A stretch of DNA of 64,000 nt from Orientallactaga sibirica (GCA_036365145.1 JAEOAD010000013.1:43465001-43529000), one strand, 5' to 3'. Counted from the first letter of the stretch, positions 25,430 to 39,594 are shown. Made by a program: numbers and translations. Notes: generated by a model from the letters alone, not told the origin.

Positions 25430-27114
25430 AAAGAAAAAGAAGAGGGAAAAAACAAACAACAAAAAAAAGTAATTTCTTCCCAAAAGTACAGTCCTCTAAG
25501 CTTTTTCTATCAGGCCTGCCAATCTGAAACCTTGATAATATCTGACTCGGAGACTTCTTTTCCTCCCTTCCTTCCCCTTCCTGCCTTCCTTCCTTCCTCC
25601 TCCTCCTTTTTTTTTTTTTTTTTTTTTGGTTTTTCGAGGTAGGGTCTCATTAGCCCAGGCTGACCTGGAATTAACTCTGTATTCTCAGGTTGGCATCGAA
25701 CTCTTGGTGATCCTCCTGCCTCTGCCTCCTGAGTGCTGCTGGGATTAAAAGCATGCTTTTTCTTTAATGAAGAAGCTGTTATTACTCAGAAACACTGTTC
25801 CCTAGCAGTTTAGCAGTTCTCTTTCATTTGAGAGAACATCCCCCTGCCTCCAAAATGTGTCTCATGTCCAAATTTGCTAGTTACTGTATACTAGACTGGA
25901 AAATACAGAATGTCCAATACAGGCCCTCAGTGGGTATAACCGAACTCACTGTCACACTCAAGTTCTCCCTGTGTCACCCAGGCTGGCTTCAAACTCTCAG
26001 TTCTCCTGCCCCAGCTTCCTGAGTGTTGGGATTGCAGGTATGTACCACTACACCTGCCCTCAACTTCACATTCTGAATGATTCACATATATAAATCAATA
26101 AAATTACAAAAGACTGCATGTCTTAGACCTTGAAGTGCTTGCATATAGTTGGTTGGTATTTTTTTTTCTTTGTAATTTTTTTTTTTTTTTTTTTTTTTTT
26201 TGGTTATTTTCAAGGTAGTGTCTCGCTCTAGCCCAGGCTGACCTGGAATTCACTATGTAATCTCAAGGTGGCCTCAAACTCACAGCAATCCTCCTACTTC
26301 TGCCTCCCAAGTGCTGGGATTAAAGGTGTGTACCACCACACCTGGCTTGCTGTATAATTTTTTTAAAGTGTTGGGTTTTGTTTCAGTTTTAAATATATTT
26401 TTATTTATTTATTTGCAAGCAGAGAGAGATACAGAGAAGACACAGAATGGGGGTGGCAGGGGCCTCTAGCCATTGCAAATGAACTCCACATGCATGCGCT
26501 ACTTTGTGCATCTGGCTGTACGTGGGTACTGGGGAATTGAACTGGGTTTTCAGGTTTTGCAGGCAGGCTCCTTAACTGCTGACCCATTCCTCTAGCCCTT
26601 AATTTGTAATTTTTTTTTTTCTTTTTCTAGGTAGGGTCTCACTTTGGCCCAGGTTGACCTGGAATTAACCATATAGTCTCAGAGTGGCCTCGAACTCACC
26701 ACGATCCTCCTACCTCTGCCTCCCGAGTGCTGGGATTAAAGGCGTGCACCACCACGCCTGGCTTAATTTGTTGTTATTGACTAGCTCTCTGCCTCCTGTG
26801 TGCTGGGATTAAAGGTGTGCATCACTATACCTGGCCTCTTTTTTTTTGTTTTTTTTTTTTAGGTAAGGTCTCACTGTACCCTAGGCTGATCTAGAACTCA
26901 CTATGTAGTCCTCCTACCTGTGCCTCCCAAGTGCTGGGATTTAAGGAGTGTGCCCCCTTGCCTGGCTTGTTTTTGTTTTTTCTATGTAGGGTCTCACTCT
27001 AGCCCAGGCTGACCTGAAATTCACTATGTAGTCTCAGGATGGCCTCGAACTCATGGCGATCCTCCCACCTCTGCCTTCTGAGTGCTGGGATTAAAGGTGT
27101 GCCCCACCATGCCC

Positions 27115-27145
<31 letters not shown>

Positions 27146-30100
27146 TCGAGGTAGGGTTTCACTCTAGCCCAGGCTGACCTGGAATTCACTCTGTATTCTT
27201 TTTTTTTTTTTTTTTGGTTTTGCGAGGTAGGGTCTCACTCTGGTCCAGGCTGACCTGGAATTCACTATGTGGTCTCAGGGTGGCCTCGAACTCTCGGCAA
27301 TCCTCCTACCTCTGCCTCCTGAGTGCTGGGATTAAAGGCGTGCGCCACCACGCCCAGCTCACTCTGTATTCTTATGGTGGCCTTGAACTCATGGTATTCC
27401 TCCTACCTCTGCCTCCCGAGTGCTGGGATTAAAGGTGTGCACCACCATGCCCGGCTTTTTAAAAAAATATTTTATTTTTATTTATTTATTTGACAAAGAA
27501 GGATAGAGAGAGAGAATGTGCATGCCAGGGCCTCCAGCCACTGCAAATGAACTCTAGACACATGCGTCCTGTTGTGCATCTGGCTAATGTGGGTCTTGGG
27601 AAATCAAACCTGGGTCCTTTGGCTTTGCAGGCAAACACCTTAACCACTAAACCATCCCTCCAGCCCTGTTTGTTTGTTTTTAAAACTTTTTTTATTGACA
27701 ACTTCCATAATAATAGACAATAAACCATGATAATTCCTTCCCCTCCTCCACATTCCTTTTCACAAATCTACTCTCCATCATATCCCCTCCCCTCTCAATG
27801 TCTCATTTAGTCTCTTTCTTTTATTTTGATGGTATCATCTTTTCCTCCTGTTATGAGGGTCTTGTGGAGGTAGTACTAGGCACTGCAAGGTCATGGATAT
27901 CCAGGCCATTTTGTGTTTGGAAGATATTTATTTATTTATTTATTTTGTTTTTTTTCAAGGTAGGGTTTCATTCTAGCTTAGGCTGACCTGGAATTCACTT
28001 TGTAGTCTCAAGGTGGCCTCAAACTCACGACAATCCTCCTACCTCTGCCTCCCAAGTCCTAGGATTAAAGGTGTGTGCCACCATGCTTGGCATTTTTTTT
28101 TTTCGAGGTAGGGTCTTGCTCTGGTCCAGGCTGTCCTGGAATTCACTATGTAGTCTCAGGGTAGCCTCGAACTCATGTCAATCCTCCTACCTCTGCCGCC
28201 CAAGTGCTGGGATTAAAGGCATGTGCCACCATGCTTGTCTGTTTTTTTATTTTATTTTTTTAAGATTTTTTATTTAGGGATGGAGGACTGGCTTAGCATT
28301 TAAAGCACTTACCTGAAAAGCCAAAGGACCCAGGTTTGAGTCCCCATTACCCACATAAAGCCAGATGCACAAGGTACAGCATGTGTCTGGAGTTTGTTTG
28401 TAGCTAGAGGCCCTGGTATACCCATTCTGTCTCTTTCTCTGTGTCCATATATATACATATATAATTCACACACACACACACATACCTCTTTCTCTTTCAA
28501 ATCAATAAGTAAATAAAAATATTTAAAAAGGGCTGGAGAGATGGTTTAGTGGTTAAGGCACATGCCTGTGAAGCCTAAGGATGCAGGTTCAATTCTCTAG
28601 GTCCCACATAAACCAGATACACATGGTGGCACATGCATTTGGAGTTGGTTTGCAGTGGCTAGAGGCTCTGGCATGCCCATTCTCTCTCTCTCTCTCTCTC
28701 TAAATAAATAAAAATAAAGTCTTTTAAAAAAAGAAAAAATATTTTTAAAAGATTTTCTATTTATTTACTTGCAAACAGAGAGATATGGACAGAGAGAGAG
28801 AGAGAAAGGAAATGGGCACACCAGGACCTCTAGCCACTGCAAATGAACTCCAGATGCATGCTCCACTTTGTGCATTTGGCTTATGTGGGTAATGGGGAAT
28901 TGAACCCAAGTCATCAGGCTTTGCAGGCAAGTACTTTAACCAATGAGCCATCTCTCCAGTCTTCTCTTTTTTTAAATATTTTTTTTATTTTTTATTTTTT
29001 AGAGAGAGACATGGAGAGAGACAGGGAGAGGGAGAGGGAGACAGAGATGCACGCGCCAGCAGTCTCTCAGCAGCTGTGAACGAAATCCAGATGCATGTGC
29101 CCTCTTGTGGGCTAGTGCGGCATTGCGCCCTTGCGTCACTGCGTCTAGCTAAACGTGGGACCTGGAGATTGGAACTGGGTTCTTAGGCTTAGCAGGCAGG
29201 GCCTTAACCCCTAAGCCAACTCTCCAGCCCAGTCTTCTCTTTTTTTATTTGTGTGTGGGGGCGGATTGTGGGTGTGTGTGCATATATGGAGATCAGAGAA
29301 CAACTTTGAGGTGTCTGTGCCCCACCTTCTTTGGGACAGGTTTTCTAGCAGCTGCAAACAAACTGCCAGACTGCAAAGGAATGTGTTAGGTTAGCTAGCC
29401 CATAAGCTTCAACTTCTTCTGGCTCTGCTAAAGTGCCAGGTAACAGATACATGTGCCACTTTCCATCTGGCTTTACCTGGGTGCTAAAAAATGTAACTCA
29501 GGCTGGCAGTTTTTTTTTTTTTTTTTCTTTCAGCAAGCTCCTTTAACACCGAGCCTTCTCCCCAACCCTCCTAATTATCTTTTTCCTTCTTTGTTTGTTT
29601 GTTTGAGACTTTAGACTCAATAACCAGTACTGGAAAAAAAAAAGTGACAATTTATTTTTCTTTTGTGGAGCACAGTTAAGTCTCTACAAAAACAAAACAT
29701 TAGGAAAAAAGAAAATCTTTTCATTTTTTTCTCTTGGTTTTCTATCTCCCTCAGAAATTCATAAAATTTTTGACTATGAAGAGACCTTTGAGGCCATCTA
29801 ATACTTTCTTCTGTTAGAGATAAGGAAACTGAAGTCTAAAGATACAAATTAATCAGGTCAAGGTCATGTACCAAGTAAATGAGCTTGACCTAGGTTTCTT
29901 CGTTACTGGGCCAGTATTCAAGTATGTTATACTGTTCCTTTCATTTTGAATAGTCTTCTCAGTTGCCTATATTAATAGTAATGCCAGGTACTGTCAGATT
30001 TCAGACAGCTGTAAAGAATTGAAAAAAATTCACTATATTGCATTTAATTCATAATTAACTTTCGACTGTACCTCACATATGAAGTTATTGCATACATAGT

Positions 30101-30926
30101 ACTGTAAACCCTTAGATTAGTCAGAAAATTTGTTCAGTTTTCTCTATTCCCATGTTCAGAACTATTGCTTAGTTCTCTTGAAATATTGAATAGACTGTTA
30201 GAGGAATATAAATTTCAAGCCTTCTGGGTATGTGTGTGGGTGTAGGTGTGTGTAGAGTGTGCGTGGTATGATGTGTGTGGCATATTCACATGTATGTACA
30301 GATGCACACAACCTTTTGCACATGCATGCAGAGGTCAGAGGAGAATGGGTAGCTTCTATTGCTCATCTTTGTGTTTCTTTGAGATGGAGTCTCTCAACCT
30401 GTTTTGTTTTGTTTTCCTCCCAATTAGCAAGTCCCAGTGATTCACTAATCTTCACCCTGTCTTCCCAGACTAGAGTTTAAAATGTGCATGGCCATGCCCC
30501 TCAGCTTTTTATGTAGGTGCTGAGGAATTGAACTCAGGTGGTCTCATGCCCTCATGCCTCATGCTTGTATAAGAAGTGCTCTTCGGCTGGAGAGATGGCG
30601 TAGTGATTAAGGTGCTTGCGTGCAAAGTCAAAGGACCAGATTCAACTCCCCAGGACCCACATAAGCCAGATGCACAAAGGGCACATGCATCTGGAGTTCG
30701 TTTGCCGTGGCAGGAGGCCCTGGTGTGCCCATTCTCTCTCTCTTTCTACCTGCCTATTTCTATATCTCTCTCTCTCATAAATAAATAAATAAAAATAAAA
30801 AAATATTTAAAAAAAAGAAGTGCTCTTACCTGCTAGGCCCTCTCTCCAGCCACAATTTCAAGCCTTTTGTTCTGTTCATGTTTTACAATCTTACAGGAAA
30901 GGTAATTAAATGTTTTCTTTGCTATT

Positions 30927-30960
<34 letters not shown>

Positions 30961-33900
30961 CGAGGTAGGGTTTCACTCTGGTCCAGGCTGACCTGGAATT
31001 AACTATGTGGTCTCAGGGTGGCCTCGAACTCACGGCAATCCTCCTACCTCTGCCTCCCAAGTGCTGGGATTAAAGGTGTGTGCCACCACGCCCAGCTTTG
31101 CTATTATTTTTGAGACAGGGTCTCTTATATAGCCCAGACTGCTCCTGCCTCAGCTTCCTGAGTGCTGGGATTACAGGTGTGTGTTACTATGCCTTGCTAT
31201 ATGTGTCATTTTGCTTGTCCAGAATTAGTTTTGTCTGGGCTTTTATTTTTTCTTTTTGTTCAAGGTAGGATCTCATGGTAGCCCAGGCTGACCCTGGCAC
31301 TCACTGTGTAATCCCAGTCTGGCCTTGAACTCATGGTGATCCTCCTACCTTGGCCTCCCAAATGCTGGGATTAAAGACATGTGCCACCACGCCCAGCTAG
31401 TAAAATTATTTTAAAATAATGGATTTTTCAATATTAAAAGCAATGAAACCCAGCACTTGTGAGGTTAAGAAGAATGAGAGAGAGGACACAGAGAGAGAAT
31501 AAGAAGGAATGGATAGCTGGGCGTGGTGGTGCATGCCTTTAATCCCAGCACTTGGAAGGCAGAGGTAGGAGGATCACTTTGAGTTCAAGGCCACCCTGAG
31601 ACTACAAAGTTAATTCCAGATCAAACTGGGCCAGAGTGGTGAGACCCTACTTCGAAAAACCAAAAAAAAAAAAAAAAAAAGAAGAAGGAATAGATGTGCC
31701 AGGACTTTGCAAACTCCAGATGCATGTGTCACTTTGTGCATCTGACTTTACATGGGTACTGGGGCTAGTAGGCTTTCAAGCACGATGGATTTATTTCTTT
31801 AATACGTATCTTTCCTTTAATTTACTATACAATAATGATGAAGTTAAGGATTTTTTTCACTATTTAGTTATTACAGATTAGTGAACTTCAAGTATCAAAT
31901 GAAAGGGAGAATTCTGCCGGTTGAGGTAGTGCACGCTTTAATCCCAGCACTTGGGAGGCAGAGGTAGGAGGATTGTCAAGAGTTCAAGACCACCCTGAGA
32001 CACATAGTGAAGTCCAGGTCAGCTTTGGCTAGAACGAAAACCTACCTCGAAAAAACAAAAAAGAAATAAAAAAATAAAGGGGGAATTCTTATTATGTAAA
32101 AGATTAGATGCAAGCTAGGCGTGGTTGCACATGCCTTTAATCCCAGCATTTGGTGACAGAGGTAGGAGAACTGCTATGAGTTCAAGGCCATCCTGAGACT
32201 ACAGAGTGAATTCCAGGTCAGCCTGGGCTAGAGTAAGACCCTACCTCAAAAAAAAAAAAAAAAAAAAAAAGGCTGGAGAAATGGCTTAGCTGTTAAGGCA
32301 TTTGCCTGCGAACCCAAAGGATCCCCGTTCAATTCTCCAGAACCCACGTAAGCCAGATACACAAAGGGCACATGCATCTGGAGTTCATTTGCAGTGGCTA
32401 GAGGTCTGGAGTGCCCATTCTCTCTCTGTCTGCATCTCTTCTACCTCTCTCGCTGCTTGCAAATAAATAAAAATAAAAGATTAGAGGCAAAAGAAACTAA
32501 GGAAAAGAATAAATAAAATAATCTTAAGGGCTAAGCATGGCATAAGCATTATACTCTTGCTTATACTCAGGAGGCTGAGGCAGGAGAGTTGAGAGTTCAA
32601 GGCTAGGGGCTGGTGATATAGTACAGTTGTTAGAATCCTTGCCTAACATGCAATAAAACAGTGGGTTCAAAGCCAGCACCACATAAGTGGAGTGAGGTGG
32701 CACCCACCTGTAATCCCAGCACATGGGAGATAAAGGCAGGAGGATCAGAAGTTCAAGGTCATCCTCTGATGAGATACATCTGAGATCCTGTCTCAAAAAA
32801 AGGGTCATGAAATAATATTTGGCCTTCACATGCACAAAATGTTTGGTTAATGGGAGAATTGTGAATTAAAGCACCTGGCAAGAAGCAGACCTACACTGAA
32901 CTATCTCCAAAGTTGATGACTGATCAGAACCTCTTTGATTGTGGGAAGTTAGAATATTGTAGGTCCAGAGCCAAATTCTCTTGGGCTATCTTAGCCACTT
33001 ACTTAGCCATTTATTGCCTGCTTCTATGTGTCACCTAGCTTCCTTGTGACTATAGGCCCACACTGTTGTAATGTATAAACAGACTCCTAGTTTCCACTCA
33101 GAAGCTAAGAATATTCTCAAATAGCATGTGAGGCCTAGAGCAACAATTTCTCTGCTACAAATAACCCATCTACCTGATGTTTCCACCAATGTATTTTTTA
33201 AAATGTTTTGATTTATGACTTTCCTTTTCCTGTCCCTATAAAAACTTTATGATCTGGGTGTGGTGGTGCACGCCTTTAATACCAGCACTCAGGAGATAGA
33301 GGTAGGAGGATCACTGAGAATTTAAGGTCACCCTGAGACTACATAGTGAATTCCAGGTCAGCCTGAGCTAGAGTGAGATACTACCTCCAAAAACCAGAAA
33401 AAGAAAAGAAAAGAAAAAGAAAGAAAGAAAGAAAAAGAAAGAAAGAAAAGGAAAGAGAAAGAAGAAAGACTGGAGGGATGGCTTAGTGGTTAAAGCGCTT
33501 GCCTGCAAAGCCAAAAGACCCTGGTTCAACTCTCCCAGACCCATGTAAGCCAGATGCACAAAGGGGCACAAGCATCTGGAGTTCGTTTGCAGTCGCTGGA
33601 GCCCCTGGTGTGCACCTCCCTCTCTCTCTCTCTCTCTCCCTATTTCTGTATCTCTTTCTCAAATAAGTAAAAGTAAAATATTAAGAAATAAAGAAGCCGG
33701 GTGTGGTGGCGCACACCTTTAATCCCAGCACTTGGGAGGCAGAGGTAGGAGGATCGCCGTGAGTTCAAGGCTACCCTGAGACTACATAGTTAATTCCAGG
33801 TCGAAAAAACAAAATAAAATAAAATAAAATAAAAAATAAAGAAAAAGCCCGAAGAGTTTAAGGCCAGACAGGGCTATATTGTGAGTGTCTCAAAAACAAA

Positions 33901-36900
33901 AAGGAAAACAAAACACCTCAAAACAATAACAACAACAAAGGGAAAAAAAAACCAGGCATGGTGGTGCACACCTTTTTTTATTTTTATTTTTTTTTTGGTT
34001 TTTGAGGTAGGGTCTCACTCTGGCCCAGGCTGACCTGGAATTAACTATGTAGCCTCAGGGTGGCCTCGAACTCACGGCGATCCTCCTACCTCTGCCTCCC
34101 AAGTGCTGGGATTAAAGGCGGGTGTTGCACACCTTTAATCCCAGCACTTGGGAAGCAGAGATAAGAGGATCCCTGTGAGTTCAAAGTCACCCTGAGACTA
34201 GAGTGAGACACTACCTCGAAACCCCCCTCCCCCCAAAAAAAGAAAAGAAAAGAAACCTCAGGAAATTTAAAGAATGATTAAGGGTGGAGAGATGGCTTAG
34301 CGGTTTAGGTGCATGCCTACTTAACCTAAGGGCCCAGGTTCTATTTCCCAGTTCCCACATAAGCCAGATGTACATGTTGGTGCATGCATCTGGAGTTCAT
34401 TTGCAGTGGCTAGAGGCCCTAGCAAGCCCATTCTCTCTCTCTCTCTCATAAATTAAATAAATAAAAACTAAATTTTTTTCAAAGTTTTATTTATTTGGGA
34501 AAGTGAGAGAGAGAATGGGTGCACCAGGGCTTCTGGCCACTGCAAACGAACTCCAGATGCATGTGCATCTGGTTTACATGGGTCCTGGGGAATTGAACCA
34601 GGGTCCTTTGGCTTTGCAGGCAAATGCATTAACCGCTAAGCCATCTCTCCAGTCCAAAATAAAATATTTTTTAAAATCTGTAGATATCCAGGGAGGGAAT
34701 CTCCACAGGTTGTTGTCTACAATTATGGAAGTTGTCAATTAGAAAAAAAAAATTTTTAATCTGTAGATAGCCGGTTGTGGTGGCACATGCCTTTAATCCC
34801 AGTGCTCAGGAGGCAGAGGTAGGAGGATCGTGGTGAGTTCAAGGCCAATCTGAGACTACATAGTGAATTCCAGGTTAACCTGGATTAGAGCAAGACCCTA
34901 CCACACACACAAATTATAGGTTAAAAAAAAAAGAGGGCTGGAGAGATGGCTTAGCGGTTAAGGCGCCTGCCTCCTAAGCCTAAGAACACTGGTTCCAATC
35001 TTCAGTGGTTCCAATCTCCAGGTCCCACATTTAGCCAGATGCAAAGTGACACAAGGGCGCAATGCCACACTTGACCACAAGGGGGCGCACACATCTGGAT
35101 TTCGTTTGCAGCAGCTGAGAGGCTGCTGGCGCGCCCATCTCTGTCTTCCTCTCCCTCTCTCTCTGTTTCTCCCCTCTCCCCCAAAAAAGAAAAAAATTAT
35201 AGGTTAAAAAAAATCTGTAGGGGGCTGGAGAGATGGCTTAGTGGTTAAGGCATATGCATGCAAAGCCTAAGGACCCCGGTTCAACTCTCCAGGTCCCACG
35301 TAAGCCAGAGGCACATGGTGGCACATGCCTCTGGGATTTGTTTGCAGTGGCTATAGGCCCTGGCGCACCCATTCTCTCTCTCTCTCAAATAAATAAATAA
35401 ATAAATAAATAAATAAATTAATTAATTGATTAATTAAATTAAAGATTTAAAAAAAAATCTGTAGGTGAGCAGAGCATAGTTACATACACCTTTAATCCAG
35501 CACTTGAGAGATAGAGAGGTAGGTGAAGTGCAATGAGTTCGAGACCAGTCTGGGACTACATAATGAGTTCCAGGTCAGCCTGGCTAGAGTGAGAGCCTGC
35601 TTTGGAAAAACAAAATCTGTAGGTACAATTTATGTACAATTATGCATATGTACCAAGTAGTTATAATCTAAATTGCATTTTACCTGATTTGTCTCATTTT
35701 GTAATTATCTTATAATGAACACATAATTTTAATTACTAAAACAGCAAGTTATCTTTTAAAATTTTAAATTATCATTTAAAAATCTTGCTTTCTCAGCATG
35801 CCAGTGTGAAGGAAAAGATAACCGAATTCCATTACTGAAAGAAGTTTTTGAGGCCTTTCCAAACATCCCTATTAACATCGATATCAAAGTCAACAACAAT
35901 GTGCTGATTCAGAAGGTACTGCACTCCTTCCTGGTGTGTTGCATCCAATTTCACAAACTAAGGAAGATTAGAGTGAATGACAGATTGATAGTATTCAAGG
36001 AAACTGGTGATCACCATTGTTTGATATCACAAGTGAAACAAGATTAGACTGGGTGAAAGTTGGGTGGTGATCAAGGAAATGTGATATTCTAGGGATCAGC
36101 GTTGTTTAAAATAATACCCTGCTAATGGTCACCTTCCTATAGGAAAATTGCCAGTAGTCTATTTTCAGAGTGAGTTGACATGTCTCTATCATGGATAAAA
36201 ATAAGCTCTTAGAACCAATCATGGTGGTGCATGCCTTTAATCCCAGCACTCGGGAGGCAGAGGTAGGAGGATCGCTGATGAGTTCGAGGCCACCCTGAGA
36301 AATATAGTTAATTCCAGGTCAGCCTGGACCAGAGTGAGACCCTACCTTGCAAAACCAAAAAAAAAAAAAAAAAAAAAAAGCTCTTAGGAACCAATTTTGG
36401 AAGTTTTCATTGGAATTTATCTTACTTAATTGTGGTTAGTCATGTCAGGGTTATATAATTGACTGCTTACTTAATTGTGGTTAGTTCATGTCAAATGACT
36501 AAATAATATTCTAGTAAATAAATTTTTTTTTTTTTTTTTTTTTTTGAGGTAGGGTCTCAGTCTAGCCCAAGCTGACCTGGAATTCACTATGTAGTCTCAG
36601 GGTGGCCTCGAACTCATGGTGATCCTCCTACCTCTAGCCTGGGCTAGAGAGAGACCCTACCTTGAAAAACCAAAACATAAAAAAGAAAAAAATCTCAATT
36701 TAGTTACAAGATTTTTACAAATTTCATACTGTCTATTGGCAGATAGTCAATTGTAATTCATTGCTAAACTGATACATGTGTATTTACATAGAGGCACATG
36801 CATAAAATTTTGAATTTTCACATACAGGTTTCAGAATTGGTGAAGCAGTATAAACGAGAGCACCTAACAGTGTGGGGTAATGCCAGTTATGAAATTGTAG

Positions 36901-38591
36901 AAAAGTGCTACAAAGAGGTAAGCTTCATAATGATATAGGATGAGATGTCTGTGTATCTGTGTTTTTGTACTATAACAATAACTTTTTGGTTTTCCAAGGT
37001 AGGGTCTCACTCTAGCTCAGGCTGACCTGGAATTCACTATGCAGTCTCAGGGTGGCCTTGAACTCACGGCGATCCTCCTGCCTCTGCCTCCCGAGTGCTG
37101 GGATTAAAGGCATGCGCCACCACCCCTGGCTTAGCAGTAACTTTTAAATGCTACTCATTTCACAGCCTGCATACAAATGAAAGCAGCTTGTCAGAAGTTT
37201 GCTAATAAAAATGTGGACCTTACAGTTTAAGCTCATTGTAATCAGACTAGTTCACAGAAAGATTTTCACATCATTAAAGTCTATTATACCATATTAAATT
37301 TCTGTATGTATAATTTTGAGTTAAAGAAATTCTTAGCAGGGCGTGGTGGCACACGCCTTTAATGCCTTCACTTGGGAGGCAGAGGTAGGAGAATCTTGTG
37401 AGTTTTAGGCCACCCTGAGACTGCATAGTGAATTTCAGGTCAGCCTGAGCTAGAGTAAGAACCCTACCGTGAAAAAAACGGGCATGGTGGCACATGCCTT
37501 TAATCCTAGCACTTGAGAGACAGAGGTAGGTGGATCACTGTGAGTTCGAGGCCATCCTTAGACTACATAGTGATTTCCAGGTCAGCCTGGGCTAGAGTGA
37601 GAACTTACCTTGAAAAACCAAAAAAAAAAATTTTTTTTTCTTTGTGCCCTACTCTTCAAACAGACTTAATTAAACTAAGTCAAGGTCATGATTATTGGGT
37701 TATTCACTCATTTAACATTTCTGTTTGAAGGAAAAATGTGTATTAAGCATTAATATGAGCCAGGCTGGGTGGCACATGCCTTTAATACTAGCACTTGGGA
37801 GGCAGAGGTAGGATCATGGTGAGTTTGAGGCCACCCTGAGACTACAAGTGAAACCCAGATCACCCTGGGCTAGAGCAAGACTCTACCGAAAAAAAACCCA
37901 AAACATGATTTTATTAATATGATAAACTTCCATGAATAAGTTTCATCAGCTGATAGAAATTTAAACTCAAAATATTAAAAAGTCTTGGGCTGCATGGTGG
38001 TGGATGCCTTTAACCTCAGCACTTGGAAGGCAGAGGTAGGAGGATTGCGAGTTCAAGGCCACCCTGAGTCTACATAGTGAATACCAGGTCAGCCTGGGCT
38101 AGAGGGAGACCCTACCTTGAAACCCCCCCTAAAAAAAAAGTCTTGGGCTAGAGAAATGGCTTAGTAGTTAAGGCTCTTGCCTACAAAGCTTAAGAACCCA
38201 GGTTCAATTCCCCAGAACCCACATAAGCCAGATGCACAAGATGATGCATGCATCTGGAGTTTGTTTGCGTGGATGAAGGCCCTGTTATGCCCAATTTCTC
38301 TCTCTCTCTCTTTGCCTCTTCCTCTCTCTCTCATGTAAATAAATAAAAATTTAAAAATATATTAAAGCTGGGTGTGGTGGCATATACCTTTAATCCCAGC
38401 ACTGCACAGGGAGGCAGAGGTAGGAGGATTACTGTGAGTTCAAGGCCACCCTGAGACTACAGACTGAATTCCAGGTTAGCCTGAGCTAGAATGAGACTGT
38501 ACCTCGAACTCCCCACCCCCCAAAAAAATTAAAAGGTCAAGAATTGAATATTCTTATTTATTTAATATTTATTCATTTATTTGGCAGTATT

Positions 38592-38627
<36 letters not shown>

Positions 38628-39561
38628 GTTTTTCAAGGTAGGGTCTTACTCTAACCCAGGCTGACCTGGAATTCACTAGGTAGTCTCAGAGTGGCTTTGA
38701 ATTTATGGCGATTCCTCCTACTCTGCCTCCCGAGTGCTGGGATTAAAGGCATGCGCCACCATGCCCAGTCTTGGTATTTTAATTTTAAGTATTTTATTTA
38801 TTTATTTGCCAGCAGACAGAGATAGAAAGAAGAGAGACAAAGAATGGGCATACCAGGGCCTTCAGCCACTATAACCAACTCCAGATGCATGTGCAGCTGG
38901 GTTTATGTGGGTACTGGGGAATCAAACTCGGGTTGTTAGGGTTTGCAGGCAAGTACCTTAAACACTCTCCAGCCATCTCTCCAGCCCAGTATTGGGACTT
39001 TTGTTTTCTTTTCTTTTTTGGTTTCTTGAAGTAAGGTCTTGCTCTAGGCCCAGGTTGACCTGGAATTCACTAGGTAGTCCCAGGCTGGCCTCTAACTCAC
39101 AGCAATCCTCCTACCTCTGTCTCCCAAGTGCTGGGATTAAAGACGTGCACCAGCATGCATAGCAAGCAAGGCAAGTACTTTGTTTGCTTTTGGTTTTGGT
39201 TTTGGTTTTTCAAGGTAGGATTTCACTCAAGTTCAGGCTGACCTGAAATTCACTGTGTAGTCTCAGGATGGCCTGTAACTCATAGTGATCCTCCTACCTC
39301 TACCTACTGAGTGCTGGGATTAAAGGTGTGTGCCACCATGCCCAGCTCAAGTAAATTTTATTTATGTGCATGGGGGCAGTACCATTCCAAGGTCACTTGT
39401 GTACAAAACAACAGCAGAGCAGTCAGTTGAATGCATGGTTCATATCCTAAGAATTTAGAACTGAAAAATTTCCCCCATAATTATTGTCTAATGGTATTTT
39501 GAAATGTTATTACAAGGGAGATAATGTTCTAAGGGCCTCTTTATCTGCTAATCCTTTGGGA

Positions 39562-39594
<33 letters not shown>

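Larger units (their letters stand above)
34673..35624 (+). repeat. Serial retroposon insertion hot spot
   Basis: Five insertions share overlapping target sequence aaaatctgtag, which occurs at about 34673, 34758, 35211, 35454 and 35612. In order: L1 3' tail (34687-34757), B1 + (34770-34907), B2X + (34931-35193), B2L + (35221-35447) and B1 + (35467-35611). The TSDs seen are aatctgtagata (12 bp), aaattataggttaaaaaaaa (20 bp), ttaaaaaaaatctgtag (about 17 bp) and aaaatctgtaggt (13 bp). Confidence 0.9.

Noticed and set aside
32850..33245. Solo LTR
   Set aside because: TATA-like end only; no TG...CA termini or flanking duplication could be fixed, so it is listed only as LTR-like.
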